Positions 43,769-52,501 of a stretch of 64,000 nt of DNA are shown piece by piece. The notes below the pieces were generated by a model that did no database searches, was not told where the DNA came from, and saw nothing but the letters and a program-made list of their open reading frames with translations. Each line of letters starts with the position of its first letter. The stretch's first letter is position 1. The stretch covers positions 580,368-644,367 of the forward strand of contig NZ_JACRVF010000002.1 of assembly GCF_014306105.1 (NCBI RefSeq), in the 5' to 3' direction. The translations under genes were made by a program, and so were the position numbers. This stretch comes from Pontibacter cellulosilyticus. GTDB taxonomy: Bacteria; Bacteroidota; Bacteroidia; Cytophagales; Hymenobacteraceae.

Positions 43769-46111
43769 TTACCACTTGTAAGATGCACCTAGCTGGAAGC
43801 GGGCACCGTTTGCTCTTGTAAAGTAATCGTTACGGCCATACCAGTAAGCCTGTGGCAGGTAATACGATTCATTTAGCAGGTTCTCAATGCCTAGGTTCAG
43901 GTTCAATTTCTCTGTTGCCTGATAAGTGCTAGCTAGGTTAAACACGTTAAATGATTTTATTGGACCTTCGCCAGATACGTAATTGCCTTTTGCGTTTGGT
44001 TCAAACCTGTCTCTTTCGCCTGAGTAAATGTGCTGCAGGTTGATGTTCAGCTTCGCAATTGGCTTAATGTTGATGTAAGAGGTAACCTTAACCGGAGGAA
44101 TACGCGTGCTATTCAGGTAGCGATCCGCGTCGTCAAAATACTCCCCATTGTCATCAAAGTCAATTTTACCTTCGCTGTAGGCTGCATTTGCGCCAATTGT
44201 CAATTTGCTGGTAACAAAGAAGTCAACCAATGCCTCAAAACCTTCGATACGCTCCGGAGCACGCTCAATAGAGTAAGTGCCTTCATCATTTGCCTTCAGG
44301 TTAGCACCCAATTTAGAAGTGCTCACGAAGTATGCTCCGCTAAAGGCAAACTTACCCAACTTGCTATGGAAACCGGCTTCATAATTATTTACAATTACTG
44401 GCTCCAGGTTCATCTGGGAAATATAATCTTCTTTGGCTCCACGTACATAACGGCCTACATCGATCATGGAGAAACCCTGCGAGTAGCTGATGAATGGTTT
44501 GAAGGCCTGTATGCCTGCGTAGCGCAAACCAAAGTTATAAGTGTTGGCATCAAATTTTAATGTACCTCCATTTACATAGTCACCACCTGCTCCGCTAGCT
44601 AATACCAACTGCTGAAAATCATCTACAGAGATTTTTACGTTGTCGTAACGATAGCCTGCTTTAAAGATGAAGTCGTTGTAGAGGTTTAGTTGCAACTGCG
44701 CGTAGGGTGCCAGGTTGTGAAGGTCCATTTCAGGTACCCAGGTACGGCCATCTACCAGCGGCTGCGATGTTACGTCATTCATATAGTCAACACCGTAAGT
44801 AAGCTGTGCTTTGATGTCGTTATTGATCTGAAACGGAGTATTCAGATTTACTCTAAGGCCTTTCTTGTCTGACAAGATGGTAGACTGTCCGCCGTCTTTA
44901 AAGTATGTTGTCCAGCCATAAACGGTGTAGAAGTTCTGCATGTAAGCGCTCACATCTACAGTACTGTTCAGGAACAGGTTTTTACCAGTGTAGCGCAGCT
45001 GTGCATTATGGTTGTAGCGCGTGCCCTCTTCAATGCCTTTTACTTCACCTTTCACACCTATACTTGGTGTCTCGCCATACTTGCCGTTCTGTAATACATA
45101 TTCGGTGTCCTGAAGGCTACCGAAGTAGTTATACATGGCTTCTACACGGTGGTTGTCGTTGATGTTATAGCCTAATTTACTAAAGCCATTATACATTTTG
45201 GTTTCGCCTAAGCCATATAGGGGAGAGATAACCAGCCCTTCACCGTCTTTCAGAACACCTGTTTTCTCGTAAGTGCCACTGGCAACGTAGTCAAATCCCT
45301 TTATTTTACCGGAGAACTGTTGCGAAATGCGACCTCCAAGGGTGTTTTTGCTATTAAACAACATACCTGTACCTGCAACAGAAGTATAGGCACTAAAAGG
45401 TTTGTCAGTGTTTGGCTGCTTGGTGATGTAGTTGATCAAACCACCATCTGCGCCGTTGCCATACACAGCAGTAGCGCCTTTTACTACTTCTACACGCTCA
45501 ATGGCTGCGGGGTCAATAGTACGTACGTCGCGGCTGCCGTTTCGCAGTGGGGTAGACTGCGGGATCCCGTCTACCATGATCAGTACGTTACGTCCTCTCA
45601 GGGTCTGGCCTACATTGCTGGTGCTGTTGCTTTGCAAGGCAAGGCCTGGAACAGTAGCTGCCAGTATGTTAGATATATTGGAGTTAATCTGGGTTTGCAG
45701 CTGAACAGTACGCGAATCGAGCACGTGCACTGATGCAGGAGTTTCATCCAGAGCTTCTACGCTGCGGCTCGCTGACACAATAACCTCATTTAAGGTATGT
45801 TGGCTGGCACTGATATTAATATCAAGCTTTAGTATCTGGTTGTCTGCTAACGATACTTCTTTACGGATAGTGTTATATCCTACACCGCCAACACGTAGCA
45901 CATATGTACCAGAGGTTATATTATTAAGCTGGTAATAGCCGCTTGCATCAGTGTGGGTGCCTTTATCTGTTCCCTCTATGGCGACAGTAACCATACTTAC
46001 AGGGGTATTCTTGGAGTCGGTAACTATACCTTGTATAGTAGCAGGAGCATTTTGTGCACTGACACCAAGGGTATAGAGTAAAACAAAAACGAGGAGTAGT
46101 AACTTTCGCAT
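43769..46111 (-). CDS. TonB-dependent siderophore-type receptor
   Basis: Outer-membrane receptor of 780 residues from the ATG at 46111. A frame extends 14 codons further, but it overlaps the promoter -7 box. It has a signal peptide (MRKLLLLVFVLLYTLGVSAQ), a carboxypeptidase-regulatory domain (IQGIVTDSKNTPVSMVTVAI), and a plug with VEALDETPASVHVLDSRTV and RGRNVLIMVDGIPQSTPLR. The barrel ends in the aromatic FQLGASYKW. The plug style (AAIERVEVVKGATAVYGNGADGG) is that of ferric-siderophore or vitamin B12 receptors. Two Fur-box-like operators upstream support iron repression. No transport genes are adjacent. Confidence 0.92.
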   Translation of the reverse strand: MRKLLLLVFVLLYTLGVSAQNAPATIQGIVTDSKNTPVSMVTVAIEGTDKGTHTDASGYYQLNNITSGTYVLRVGGVGYNTIRKEVSLADNQILKLDINISASQHTLNEVIVSASRSVEALDETPASVHVLDSRTVQLQTQINSNISNILAATVPGLALQSNSTSNVGQTLRGRNVLIMVDGIPQSTPLRNGSRDVRTIDPAAIERVEVVKGATAVYGNGADGGLINYITKQPNTDKPFSAYTSVAGTGMLFNSKNTLGGRISQQFSGKIKGFDYVASGTYEKTGVLKDGEGLVISPLYGLGETKMYNGFSKLGYNINDNHRVEAMYNYFGSLQDTEYVLQNGKYGETPSIGVKGEVKGIEEGTRYNHNAQLRYTGKNLFLNSTVDVSAYMQNFYTVYGWTTYFKDGGQSTILSDKKGLRVNLNTPFQINNDIKAQLTYGVDYMNDVTSQPLVDGRTWVPEMDLHNLAPYAQLQLNLYNDFIFKAGYRYDNVKISVDDFQQLVLASGAGGDYVNGGTLKFDANTYNFGLRYAGIQAFKPFISYSQGFSMIDVGRYVRGAKEDYISQMNLEPVIVNNYEAGFHSKLGKFAFSGAYFVSTSKLGANLKANDEGTYSIERAPERIEGFEALVDFFVTSKLTIGANAAYSEGKIDFDDNGEYFDDADRYLNSTRIPPVKVTSYINIKPIAKLNINLQHIYSGERDRFEPNAKGNYVSGEGPIKSFNVFNLASTYQATEKLNLNLGIENLLNESYYLPQAYWYGRNDYFTRANGARFQLGASYKW

Positions 46112-46126
46112 TTTTATGGTTGGATT

Positions 46127-46145
46127 ATTTAGACTGATTCTATTT
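46127..46145 (-). promoter_or_regulatory. Fur-box-like operator, proximal
   Basis: ATTTAGACTGATTCTATTT, an imperfect inverted repeat (ATTTAGA ... TCTAAAT-like), lying between the promoter -7 box and the receptor ATG. It matches the distal site in 15 of 19 positions. Confidence 0.5.
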
Positions 46146-46150
46146 TGATG

Positions 46151-46182
46151 CAAAAGTATTATCTGATGTTATGCCATGCAAC
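46151..46182 (-). promoter_or_regulatory. Promoter of the TonB-dependent receptor gene
   Basis: On the minus strand: GTTG (46182-46179), 20 bp, then TACTTTTG (46158-46151), a good Bacteroidota -33/-7 match. The transcript would begin about 33 bp before the ATG at 46111. Confidence 0.55.
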
Positions 46183-46186
46183 CTTT

Positions 46187-46205
46187 ATTTAAACTAATTC
46201 TAAAT
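46187..46205 (-). promoter_or_regulatory. Fur-box-like operator, distal
   Basis: ATTTAAACTAATTCTAAAT, a 19-bp near-palindrome whose first base is exactly 60 bp from that of the proximal site, upstream of the -33 element. Confidence 0.5.
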
Positions 46206-46247
46206 AATTTTAGGTGATTGTTATCACTTTTTTAACCGCAACGAAAA

Positions 46248-46275
46248 ACGCCTGCCACAGCAAAGTGGCAGGCGT
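46248..46275 (-). terminator. Terminator of the LamG/OmpA gene
   Basis: Perfect 11-bp stem ACGCCTGCCAC with its complement and a 6-nt loop, 28 bp past the stop, followed by a T-rich stretch on the minus strand. Confidence 0.82.
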
Positions 46276-46302
46276 CTAAATAGTTAATGAAAATTTATAA
46301 TC

Positions 46303-47499
46303 TTACATTTTAACAAACTCTACTCTTCTATTATTTGATTTGGCTTCTGGTGTACTGTTCTTATCGAGCGGCTTTGATTCGCCCATGCCTTTTGCCTTTA
46401 ACCTGTCAGTGGCAATACCTTGTTCTGTTAAGTATACTTTTACAGCTTCGGCACGCTGCTGGCTTAGCTTCAGGTTAGAGTTGTCGTCTCCGTCGCTGTC
46501 GGTGTGACCCTCAATGCTGAACTTTAAGCTTGGCTGTTCCTGCATTAGCTTGGCTATACTTGCCAGTGTACCCACAGACTCTGGTCGGATATCAGCTTTG
46601 TTCACATCGAACTTAATGCCATAGGTTACTATTTTACCGTCTGCCATTACCTGGTCGTACAGTTTTTTGCCGCCTTCGGCAATCATCACGTTTTTAACCA
46701 TGGTGTTTGCCTCAATTCGTTTATCAACTTCGATACGCAGCGAAGCAGGTGTGCCTTTTACATTAGGTATGTTTATAAGACGCTGGTTGTCCAGGTATAC
46801 TTTCATGCTGCGTTTATTGAAAGAAATAGCAACATGGCGCCATTGGTTCTTAATATCTTGTGCTTTTAATTCTTCAGATTCTGAGCCATAATCCTGAAAC
46901 CTGATGCCATTTGCTCTGATAGCAATCGGCTCCCAGAAATCACCATGCTTGGCTTCGATGAAATTAGAGGCTTTGGGTATAAGAAAAATTTCATACTCCA
47001 CATTTGGGTTGTCACTGTCGAAGAAGATGTCGAACTCTATGGTGAAGGTTTCAGGCAGGTACTCTGTTTTGGTCATGAGCGGCTGCACGCTGGTGCCGTA
47101 GCTTACTAAGTTTATGGCGCGATCATCGCCCAATACTGCTACTTCAGCGTTTCCTTTATTTAAGTCCCAGCGTGACGGAAATTCCCCAATCTCTTCTCCT
47201 GCTAAGTTATCGGCAAATAGTACTTTGTCACCCGGCACAAAATCATACTTTGTCCAAGCCTTAATTTTCTCCGGATTGTTTTCTTTACTGGCTGCAGCTC
47301 CGTTTGCAGTAGCTTTACCGGCAGCTGTTGGTTTTTTGCCATTCAATGCTCCATCAATTGATTGGTCAATCTTCTGGTCTATTTTCTGGTTTACCTTGTT
47401 TTTGATTTTGTTGCCAATGTCGAATTGGGCGTAAGAAGGAGTGCTGAACAGCAATGCCATGGCCGCTGCGCATGCAGCAGATAATACAATTTTTCTCAT
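46303..47499 (-). CDS. Exported LamG-like/OmpA fusion protein
   Basis: Exported protein of 398 residues. The signal peptide (about 1-24, ending SYAQ) is followed by a charged helical segment (NKIKNKVNQKIDQKIDQSID) and a small A/N/G/K linker. A beta-rich domain of about 170 residues with concanavalin/LamG-type features (FTIEFDIFFDSD, NQWRHVAISFNKRSMKVYLD) comes next. The last about 115 residues are an OmpA domain (IKFDVNKADIRPESVG, FSIEGHTDSDGDDN, NNRRVEFVKM) that binds peptidoglycan. It may anchor a glycan- or protein-binding domain to the cell wall. A matching promoter precedes it. Confidence 0.85.
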   Translation of the reverse strand: MRKIVLSAACAAAMALLFSTPSYAQFDIGNKIKNKVNQKIDQKIDQSIDGALNGKKPTAAGKATANGAAASKENNPEKIKAWTKYDFVPGDKVLFADNLAGEEIGEFPSRWDLNKGNAEVAVLGDDRAINLVSYGTSVQPLMTKTEYLPETFTIEFDIFFDSDNPNVEYEIFLIPKASNFIEAKHGDFWEPIAIRANGIRFQDYGSESEELKAQDIKNQWRHVAISFNKRSMKVYLDNQRLINIPNVKGTPASLRIEVDKRIEANTMVKNVMIAEGGKKLYDQVMADGKIVTYGIKFDVNKADIRPESVGTLASIAKLMQEQPSLKFSIEGHTDSDGDDNSNLKLSQQRAEAVKVYLTEQGIATDRLKAKGMGESKPLDKNSTPEAKSNNRRVEFVKM

Positions 47500-47525
47500 A
47501 GTTTTTGGGTTTAGGTTCGAGTCAG

Positions 47526-47555
47526 CAAATTTATAAATACTTTGAATTAAATCAA
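47526..47555 (-). promoter_or_regulatory. Promoter of the LamG/OmpA gene
   Basis: On the minus strand TTG (47555-47553), 19 bp, TAAATTTG (47533-47526), matching the Bacteroidota consensus; the -7 box is 26 bp before the ATG. Confidence 0.55.
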
Positions 47556-47645
47556 TATTAAATTTGATAATTTAATTGCCATGGCATTGATAATTAAATT
47601 ATTAATATTCATTAAAACCAGATGTTAAAGCGTTTTGTAAAAAAT

Positions 47646-47677
47646 AAAGGCCTGCCACTTTTCAGCGGCAGGCCTTT
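47646..47677 (-). terminator. Terminator of typA
   Basis: Perfect 11-bp stem AAAGGCCTGCC with complement and a 10-nt loop, 22 bp beyond the typA stop, with T-rich sequence on the minus-strand side. Confidence 0.85.
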
Positions 47678-47699
47678 TATACTTTATAGCGATTTATAC

Positions 47700-49511
47700 T
47701 TACGCTACTTCTTCTTTATTTCTCATGCGGTTACGCTCATTCTCGTCTAAGTAGATCTTGCGCATACGCAGGCTCTTCGGCGTTACCTCCAAGTACTCAT
47801 CCTTCTGGATGTATTCCATGGCTTCTTCCAGTGAGAAGTTTTTAGCAGGAGCGATCTTAGTGTTATCATCAGAACCGGAAGCACGCATGTTTGTCAGCTT
47901 CTTACCTTTCTGGATGTTCACTGTGATGTCGTTCTGGCGATTGTGCTCACCAATTACCTGACCCATGTAAACATCTACACCCGGATCAACGAAGAACACA
48001 CCTCTATCCTGAAGTTTATCGATAGAATAAGCAGTACCAGGTCCAGTCTCCATAGAGATGATAGAACCGTTGTTACGTCCAGGGATTGCGCCTTTGTACG
48101 GCTCGTAGCTCTGGAAACGGTGGTTCATGATCGCCTCACCGGCAGTTGCTGTAAGCACGTTGTTACGCAGACCAATAAGGCCACGCGCAGGGATGTTGAA
48201 CTCAAGGTGCTGCAGGTCTCCCTTAGGCTCCATGATCGTAAGCTCACCTTTACGCTGCGTTACAAGCTCAATTACTTTACCAGCTGTCTCTTCCGGCACG
48301 TCAACTACCAGGTGCTCGATTGGCTCGTGGCGCTGGCCGTCAACTTCTTTATAGATTACCTGTGGCTGACCTACCTGAAGCTCATAGCCTTCGCGGCGCA
48401 TAGTCTCGATAAGTACAGACAAGTGCAGGATACCACGACCAAATACAAGGAATGTATCTTCACGGTCAGTTTCCTGTACACGCAGTGCCAGATTTTTCTC
48501 AGTTTCTTTGAACAGACGATCGCGCAGGTGACGTGATGTTACGAATTTACCCTCTTTACCGAAGAAAGGAGAATTGTTGATCGTGAACAACATGTTCATG
48601 GTAGGCTCGTCGATAGAGATACGCGTTAATGCCTCTGGGTTCTCCGCATCAGCAATAGTATCACCAATATCGAAGCCTTCGATACCTGTTACAGCGCAAA
48701 TTTCGCCGGCAGATACTTCCTGAACTGTTTTCTTACCAAGACCTTCAAATACCTGAAGTTCTTTAATGCGACCTTTCTTGATGCTTCCATCTGCTTTCAT
48801 TAAGCTGATAGGCATACCTTCTTTCAATGTTCCACGGTGAACGCGACCAATCGCGATACGACCTACGAAAGAAGAATAGTCAAGAGAAGTGATCTGCATC
48901 TGCGGAGTACCTTCACGGAACGGAGCAGCAGGAATCACATCAATGATCGCATCTAATAAAGGAGTGATGTTATCAGTTGGCTGTGTCCAGTCGGTGCTCA
49001 TCCAACCCTGCTTAGAAGAACCGTAAAGCGTTGTGAAGTCCAGCTGGTCTTCTGTAGCATCCAGGTTAAACATCAGGTCGAATACCTGCTCGTGCACTTC
49101 ATCAGGACGGCAGTTTTCTTTATCCACTTTGTTTACTACCACAATCGGCTTCAGGCCAAGCTGGATAGCTTTACCAAGTACGAAACGTGTCTGTGGCATG
49201 GCGCCTTCAAAGGCATCCACCAATAGTAGCACACCGTCAGCCATCTTAAGAACGCGCTCTACCTCACCACCGAAGTCGGCGTGACCAGGCGTGTCAATGA
49301 TGTTGATCTTAACGTCTTTGTAACGAACCGACACGTTCTTAGAAACGATCGTGATACCACGCTCGCGCTCCAGGTCGTTGTTGTCCAGAATAAGGTCGTC
49401 AAACTGCTGGTGCTCTGCGAATAGCTTAGAAGCATGGATGATCTTGTCCACGAGCGTTGTTTTGCCGTGGTCTACGTGTGCGATGATCGCAATATTTCGA
49501 ATATTTTGCAT
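47700..49511 (-). CDS. typA: Translational GTPase TypA/BipA
   Basis: Elongation-factor-like GTPase of 603 residues acting on the ribosome in stress and 50S assembly. G1 is AHVDHGKTTLVD (about 11-22), G2 RGITI, G3 DTPGHADF (about 73-80), G4 NKVD (about 127-130). Domain II, the EF-G-like domains III/V and the BipA-specific C-terminal domain (GPGTAYSIDKLQDRGVFFVD) are all present. Highly conserved codon use and no TATACTT words. Monocistronic, with a -7 box at 49532-49539. Confidence 0.97.
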   Translation of the reverse strand: MQNIRNIAIIAHVDHGKTTLVDKIIHASKLFAEHQQFDDLILDNNDLERERGITIVSKNVSVRYKDVKINIIDTPGHADFGGEVERVLKMADGVLLLVDAFEGAMPQTRFVLGKAIQLGLKPIVVVNKVDKENCRPDEVHEQVFDLMFNLDATEDQLDFTTLYGSSKQGWMSTDWTQPTDNITPLLDAIIDVIPAAPFREGTPQMQITSLDYSSFVGRIAIGRVHRGTLKEGMPISLMKADGSIKKGRIKELQVFEGLGKKTVQEVSAGEICAVTGIEGFDIGDTIADAENPEALTRISIDEPTMNMLFTINNSPFFGKEGKFVTSRHLRDRLFKETEKNLALRVQETDREDTFLVFGRGILHLSVLIETMRREGYELQVGQPQVIYKEVDGQRHEPIEHLVVDVPEETAGKVIELVTQRKGELTIMEPKGDLQHLEFNIPARGLIGLRNNVLTATAGEAIMNHRFQSYEPYKGAIPGRNNGSIISMETGPGTAYSIDKLQDRGVFFVDPGVDVYMGQVIGEHNRQNDITVNIQKGKKLTNMRASGSDDNTKIAPAKNFSLEEAMEYIQKDEYLEVTPKSLRMRKIYLDENERNRMRNKEEVA

Positions 49512-49531
49512 TGAATAGGTTTTTCGAGCCG

Positions 49532-49539
49532 CAAAAGTA
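49532..49539 (-). promoter_or_regulatory. Putative -7 box for typA
   Basis: CAAAAGTA on the plus strand reads TACTTTTG on the minus strand, 20 bp before the typA ATG. No -33 element of normal spacing. Confidence 0.4.
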
Positions 49540-49726
49540 CTGAAAAGGGTTTAGATTTTCACTAGTTAGCTCGAAATAAACAGGTTATGATACTATTTTT
49601 TTATTGAAAGCCTGTAATTTGGCAGGCTAATGGGCAAACACAAACTATTTATACTTTGTTTCCTAAGCAGTTAGGAAATTTAACATAAGCCAAAGCCAAG
49701 TATAAACTATGGTCGTAAGTATAAGT

Positions 49727-50278
49727 ATGAAAGCACTAATTTTTATCCCATTGTTTGTCCTGCTAAGCCAGGCTGCCTGCACCCAGCAAGACAAAACCAC
49801 CGACCTTGATTATACAACAGCCACCAGCGGACAAGAGCCACTGCCAGACTATGTGCGCCAGGCACTTAACAGTGAAACTCTGGCAGATACCGTGGCGCGC
49901 ACTGAAGAGGAGTGGCTTAAGCTACTGACAAAAGAAGAGTATTATGTGCTACGCGAAGAAGGCACGGAGCGTGCTTTTGCCAATGAGTACAACGATAACA
50001 AAAAGGAGGGAATTTACTACTGCGCAGCCTGCCATAATCCCATGTTTACTTCCTACACAAAATTTGACTCCGGCACCGGTTGGCCAAGTTTTTATGCGCC
50101 CATCTCTAAAGAGCGTGTAAAAGAAGTAGAAGACCGGACTATGGGGATGGTAAGAACTGAGGTGGAGTGCGCACGCTGCGGATCTCACATCGGCCACGTT
50201 TTTCCGGACGGACCGGAGCCTACAGGTTTGCGCTACTGCCTTAATTCCGTGGCCCTCGATTTTGAGCCGAAAAAATAA
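49727..50278 (+). CDS. msrB: Peptide-methionine (R)-S-oxide reductase, lipoprotein form
   Basis: Methionine-R-sulfoxide reductase B of 183 residues repairing oxidised methionine. The ATG at 49727 gives a clean lipoprotein signal (LIFIPLFVLLSQAAC); an in-frame ATG at 49709 is an alternative. The two zinc CxxC pairs are CAAC and CARC, the substrate motif is GTGWPSF, and the catalytic Cys is in RYCLNSVALDF. The lipid anchor implies activity in the periplasm or at the outer membrane, unlike cytoplasmic MsrB. Confidence 0.93.
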   Translation: MKALIFIPLFVLLSQAACTQQDKTTDLDYTTATSGQEPLPDYVRQALNSETLADTVARTEEEWLKLLTKEEYYVLREEGTERAFANEYNDNKKEGIYYCAACHNPMFTSYTKFDSGTGWPSFYAPISKERVKEVEDRTMGMVRTEVECARCGSHIGHVFPDGPEPTGLRYCLNSVALDFEPKK

Positions 50279-50364
50279 ACCTTCAGAAACACTCTCGGTT
50301 TTACCTTTGCTTTGCCTGACTACATGCGTGGCAACAGCTTTTTTACATCTACTTTTAAACAAAA

Positions 50365-51144
50365 ATGAATCACAGAATTGAGGCGCTTCAAGAGGCGCTG
50401 CTGCAGCATCGGCAACGACTGCTCGAGCACAACGTGTACCAAAGCCTGGAGACGCTAGAGGATCTCAAAACATTTATGCAGCACCACGTTTTTGCCGTGT
50501 GGGATTTTATGAGTTTGTTAAAAGGGCTGCAGCGAGACCTGACTTGTGTTACATTGCCATGGGTACCAAAAGGAAGCCCAGTTACACGACGCCTGATAAA
50601 TGAAATTGTGCTGGAAGAGGAAACAGACGTAGATCAGGAGGGTAACCCGGTAAGCCATTTTGAACTGTACCTGCGTGCCATGGAGGAATGCGGAGCAGAT
50701 AAAACACAGATAAACTCAATGCTGAAGAGTATAGCAGAAGGTATGAGTGTAAGCAGTGCCCTTGACCATATATTGGTAGATGCGTCTGTAAAACATTTTG
50801 TGCGCAACACATTCAGCATTATAAAGTCGGGCAAAACACACGCATTGGCAGCTGCCTTTACTTTTGGCCGCGAAGACTTAATACCAGATATGTTTCGCAA
50901 CCTAATTGCAGACTTAAACGAACGCTTCCCAGGTAAGCTTGATACTTTTATTTATTACCTGGATCGCCACGTGCAATTAGACGAGGAAGTACATACACCT
51001 CTAGCTTTGCAGATGGTTAGCGAATTATGCGGTGATGATGATGAAAAATGGCAGGAAGCACTTGATATATCCATTGCTTGCATTGAGCAGCGCATTGCGC
51101 TGTGGGACGGAATACGGAGTATATTACCAACGGAAGCGTCTTAA
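50365..51144 (+). CDS. DUF3050 domain protein (haem-oxygenase-like fold)
   Basis: Protein of 259 residues matching DUF3050, thought to adopt a haem-oxygenase-like all-helical fold. Motifs include LEDLKTFMQHHVFAVWDFMSLLKGLQ (about 26-51), EIVLEEETD and GREDLIPDMF. A C-terminal YYLDRHVQLDEEVHTPLA block carries conserved His and acidic residues that could bind metal, as inference. The enzyme activity is not known. It lies 86 bp after msrB on the same strand. Confidence 0.85.
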   Translation: MNHRIEALQEALLQHRQRLLEHNVYQSLETLEDLKTFMQHHVFAVWDFMSLLKGLQRDLTCVTLPWVPKGSPVTRRLINEIVLEEETDVDQEGNPVSHFELYLRAMEECGADKTQINSMLKSIAEGMSVSSALDHILVDASVKHFVRNTFSIIKSGKTHALAAAFTFGREDLIPDMFRNLIADLNERFPGKLDTFIYYLDRHVQLDEEVHTPLALQMVSELCGDDDEKWQEALDISIACIEQRIALWDGIRSILPTEAS

Positions 51145-51306
51145 TTGTTGGTTGCTGTTTTAGAAACTCTCATTTGTGGCTGAGAAAGCCGGATGTAACC
51201 GAAACATTTAAAACACTTACTCCGGCACATATAACAATCATCTATCAGCAATCAACAATTAATAAAATCCTCCCGTACTTAATCTAAACACAAAAAGTAT
51301 AGAAAA

Positions 51307-51570
51307 ATGGTAGAACTACATTCCGAAGCAGATAATATAGAGAACACGGCTCAGTGCATAATGGATGCCTTTAAGACAAATAATATTAAAGAAGGAGAAA
51401 CTCTGCGGTACCAGGAGTTATACCCATACTTGCAGGAGCGCTACCCGCATTATAAAGATGTTCAGAAAGAGGCGGAGCAGCACTTATCAAAAGAAGGTTT
51501 CGTAAACCCGGCACCAGATGGCCTGATGTTAACACAGGTAGGCGCTGCTAATCTCTACAATAACAAATAA
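51307..51570 (+). CDS. Small conserved-looking soluble protein
   Basis: Protein of 87 residues with no family I recognise. It is mostly helical (NIENTAQCIMDAFKTNN, LYPYLQERYPHYKDVQKEAEQ) and ends in a short strand pair (GFVNPAPDGLMLTQVGAAN), which resembles a small winged-helix layout but no firm motif supports it. The ATG at 51307 follows an A-rich stretch. Probably real, from its good amino-acid composition. Confidence 0.55.
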   Translation: MVELHSEADNIENTAQCIMDAFKTNNIKEGETLRYQELYPYLQERYPHYKDVQKEAEQHLSKEGFVNPAPDGLMLTQVGAANLYNNK

Positions 51571-51731
51571 GAAATCCCAGGTTAATGCTAAGCTGGGGCA
51601 AAGGCGACAGGTAATTTATACTTGTTGCCTTTGCTGTTTTAAGAGTATACTTTAGTTTAACTCCTGTTATACTTCGTATATACTTATAAGCCAAAGGTAT
51701 AAAGTTGGATTTAAGTATAATACTCAGACAA

Positions 51732-52079
51732 ATGAAAACGAACATTGCATATATAACAGGAGCATTTTTAATAAGTATAGTTAGCTGTACCTCGCTATCG
51801 GAGGGGCAGGAGAGCCTGCCGCCTGGCGTGGTTACAGAACAAAGGGTAAGCTACAGGGAAGGTCTGAACACAGATGTGCGGGTGCGTATGAACGAGCAGG
51901 CAAGCGAGATAAACCGCAAACGAAACATCGAAGAATTCGATAGAAACGAGCCTGCTATGACACCTCCTACACTTCGTCCTCAGCATTTGCCCTATTCACC
52001 TATAGATTCTACCCGGCATACCATTTATTGGCCGATAAGACCGGTTATAAGACCCATTAGGGTAATTCCTGGCAACTAA
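51732..52079 (+). CDS. Small proline-rich lipoprotein
   Basis: Protein of 115 residues from the ATG at 51732. It has a lipoprotein signal (NIAYITGAFLISIVSC, Cys18). The mature part is polar and rich in arginine and proline, with no recognised domain, ending IYWPIRPVIRPIRVIPGN. It is followed closely by a terminator. The upstream spacer is packed with TATACTT/AAGTATA words. Function unknown. Confidence 0.6.
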   Translation: MKTNIAYITGAFLISIVSCTSLSEGQESLPPGVVTEQRVSYREGLNTDVRVRMNEQASEINRKRNIEEFDRNEPAMTPPTLRPQHLPYSPIDSTRHTIYWPIRPVIRPIRVIPGN

Positions 52080-52082
52080 ACT

Positions 52083-52116
52083 AAAAGCCCCGGCCTGTAT
52101 TTAAGCCGGGGTTTTT
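52083..52116. terminator. Bidirectional terminator
   Basis: AAAAGCCCCGGC pairs with GCCGGGGTTTTT through a G-T wobble, giving a strong GC stem and T-runs on both strands, between two convergent small genes. Confidence 0.8.
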
Positions 52117-52125
52117 AGTTTGATA

Positions 52126-52359
52126 TTACTTCTTCTTTTTCTTCTCTTCCTCTTCTTTAATTTCCTGTACAGGCTCGTCGCCTACATGCAATTCATCTGG
52201 CTCCAGGTCTACATATACTTCGTTTTCTTTGGGAGTATTTATTGATTCGCGGTCAGCCTCTTTGGGTGCAGGATCTTTATCTATTTTCTTACGCTTTTGT
52301 TCATTGCCCAAGCTTTCGGCGTGGTGTTTCTCAGTACGGAAGTTATCTTTATTCTTCAT
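52126..52359 (-). CDS. Highly charged small orphan protein
   Basis: Predicted 77-residue protein, extremely rich in Lys and Glu (ending EEEEKKKKK), so probably disordered. It contains VYVDLEPDELHVGDEPVQEI in the middle but no known domain. The composition could also arise by chance in an A-rich region, but the position just after a terminator and the proper start favour a real gene. Confidence 0.45.
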   Translation of the reverse strand: MKNKDNFRTEKHHAESLGNEQKRKKIDKDPAPKEADRESINTPKENEVYVDLEPDELHVGDEPVQEIKEEEEKKKKK

Positions 52360-52475
52360 CTCAAAGTATAGGTAAGGTGATGCTTTGTCTTACGGAAAAA
52401 CGGGGCAGAGGTCATACAGAAAACCTGATTTTGCCACTTTAAGAGTTAAGGGCGATGCAATCCGTTCGCTATTTG

Positions 52476-52483
52476 TATATTTG
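52476..52483 (+). promoter_or_regulatory. Putative -7 box for metG
   Basis: TATATTTG, 18 bp before the metG ATG at 52502. Its presence inside the upstream open frame argues against a longer metG. Confidence 0.45.
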
Positions 52484-52501
52484 CTTTTTTTAAGACGAGA
52501 C

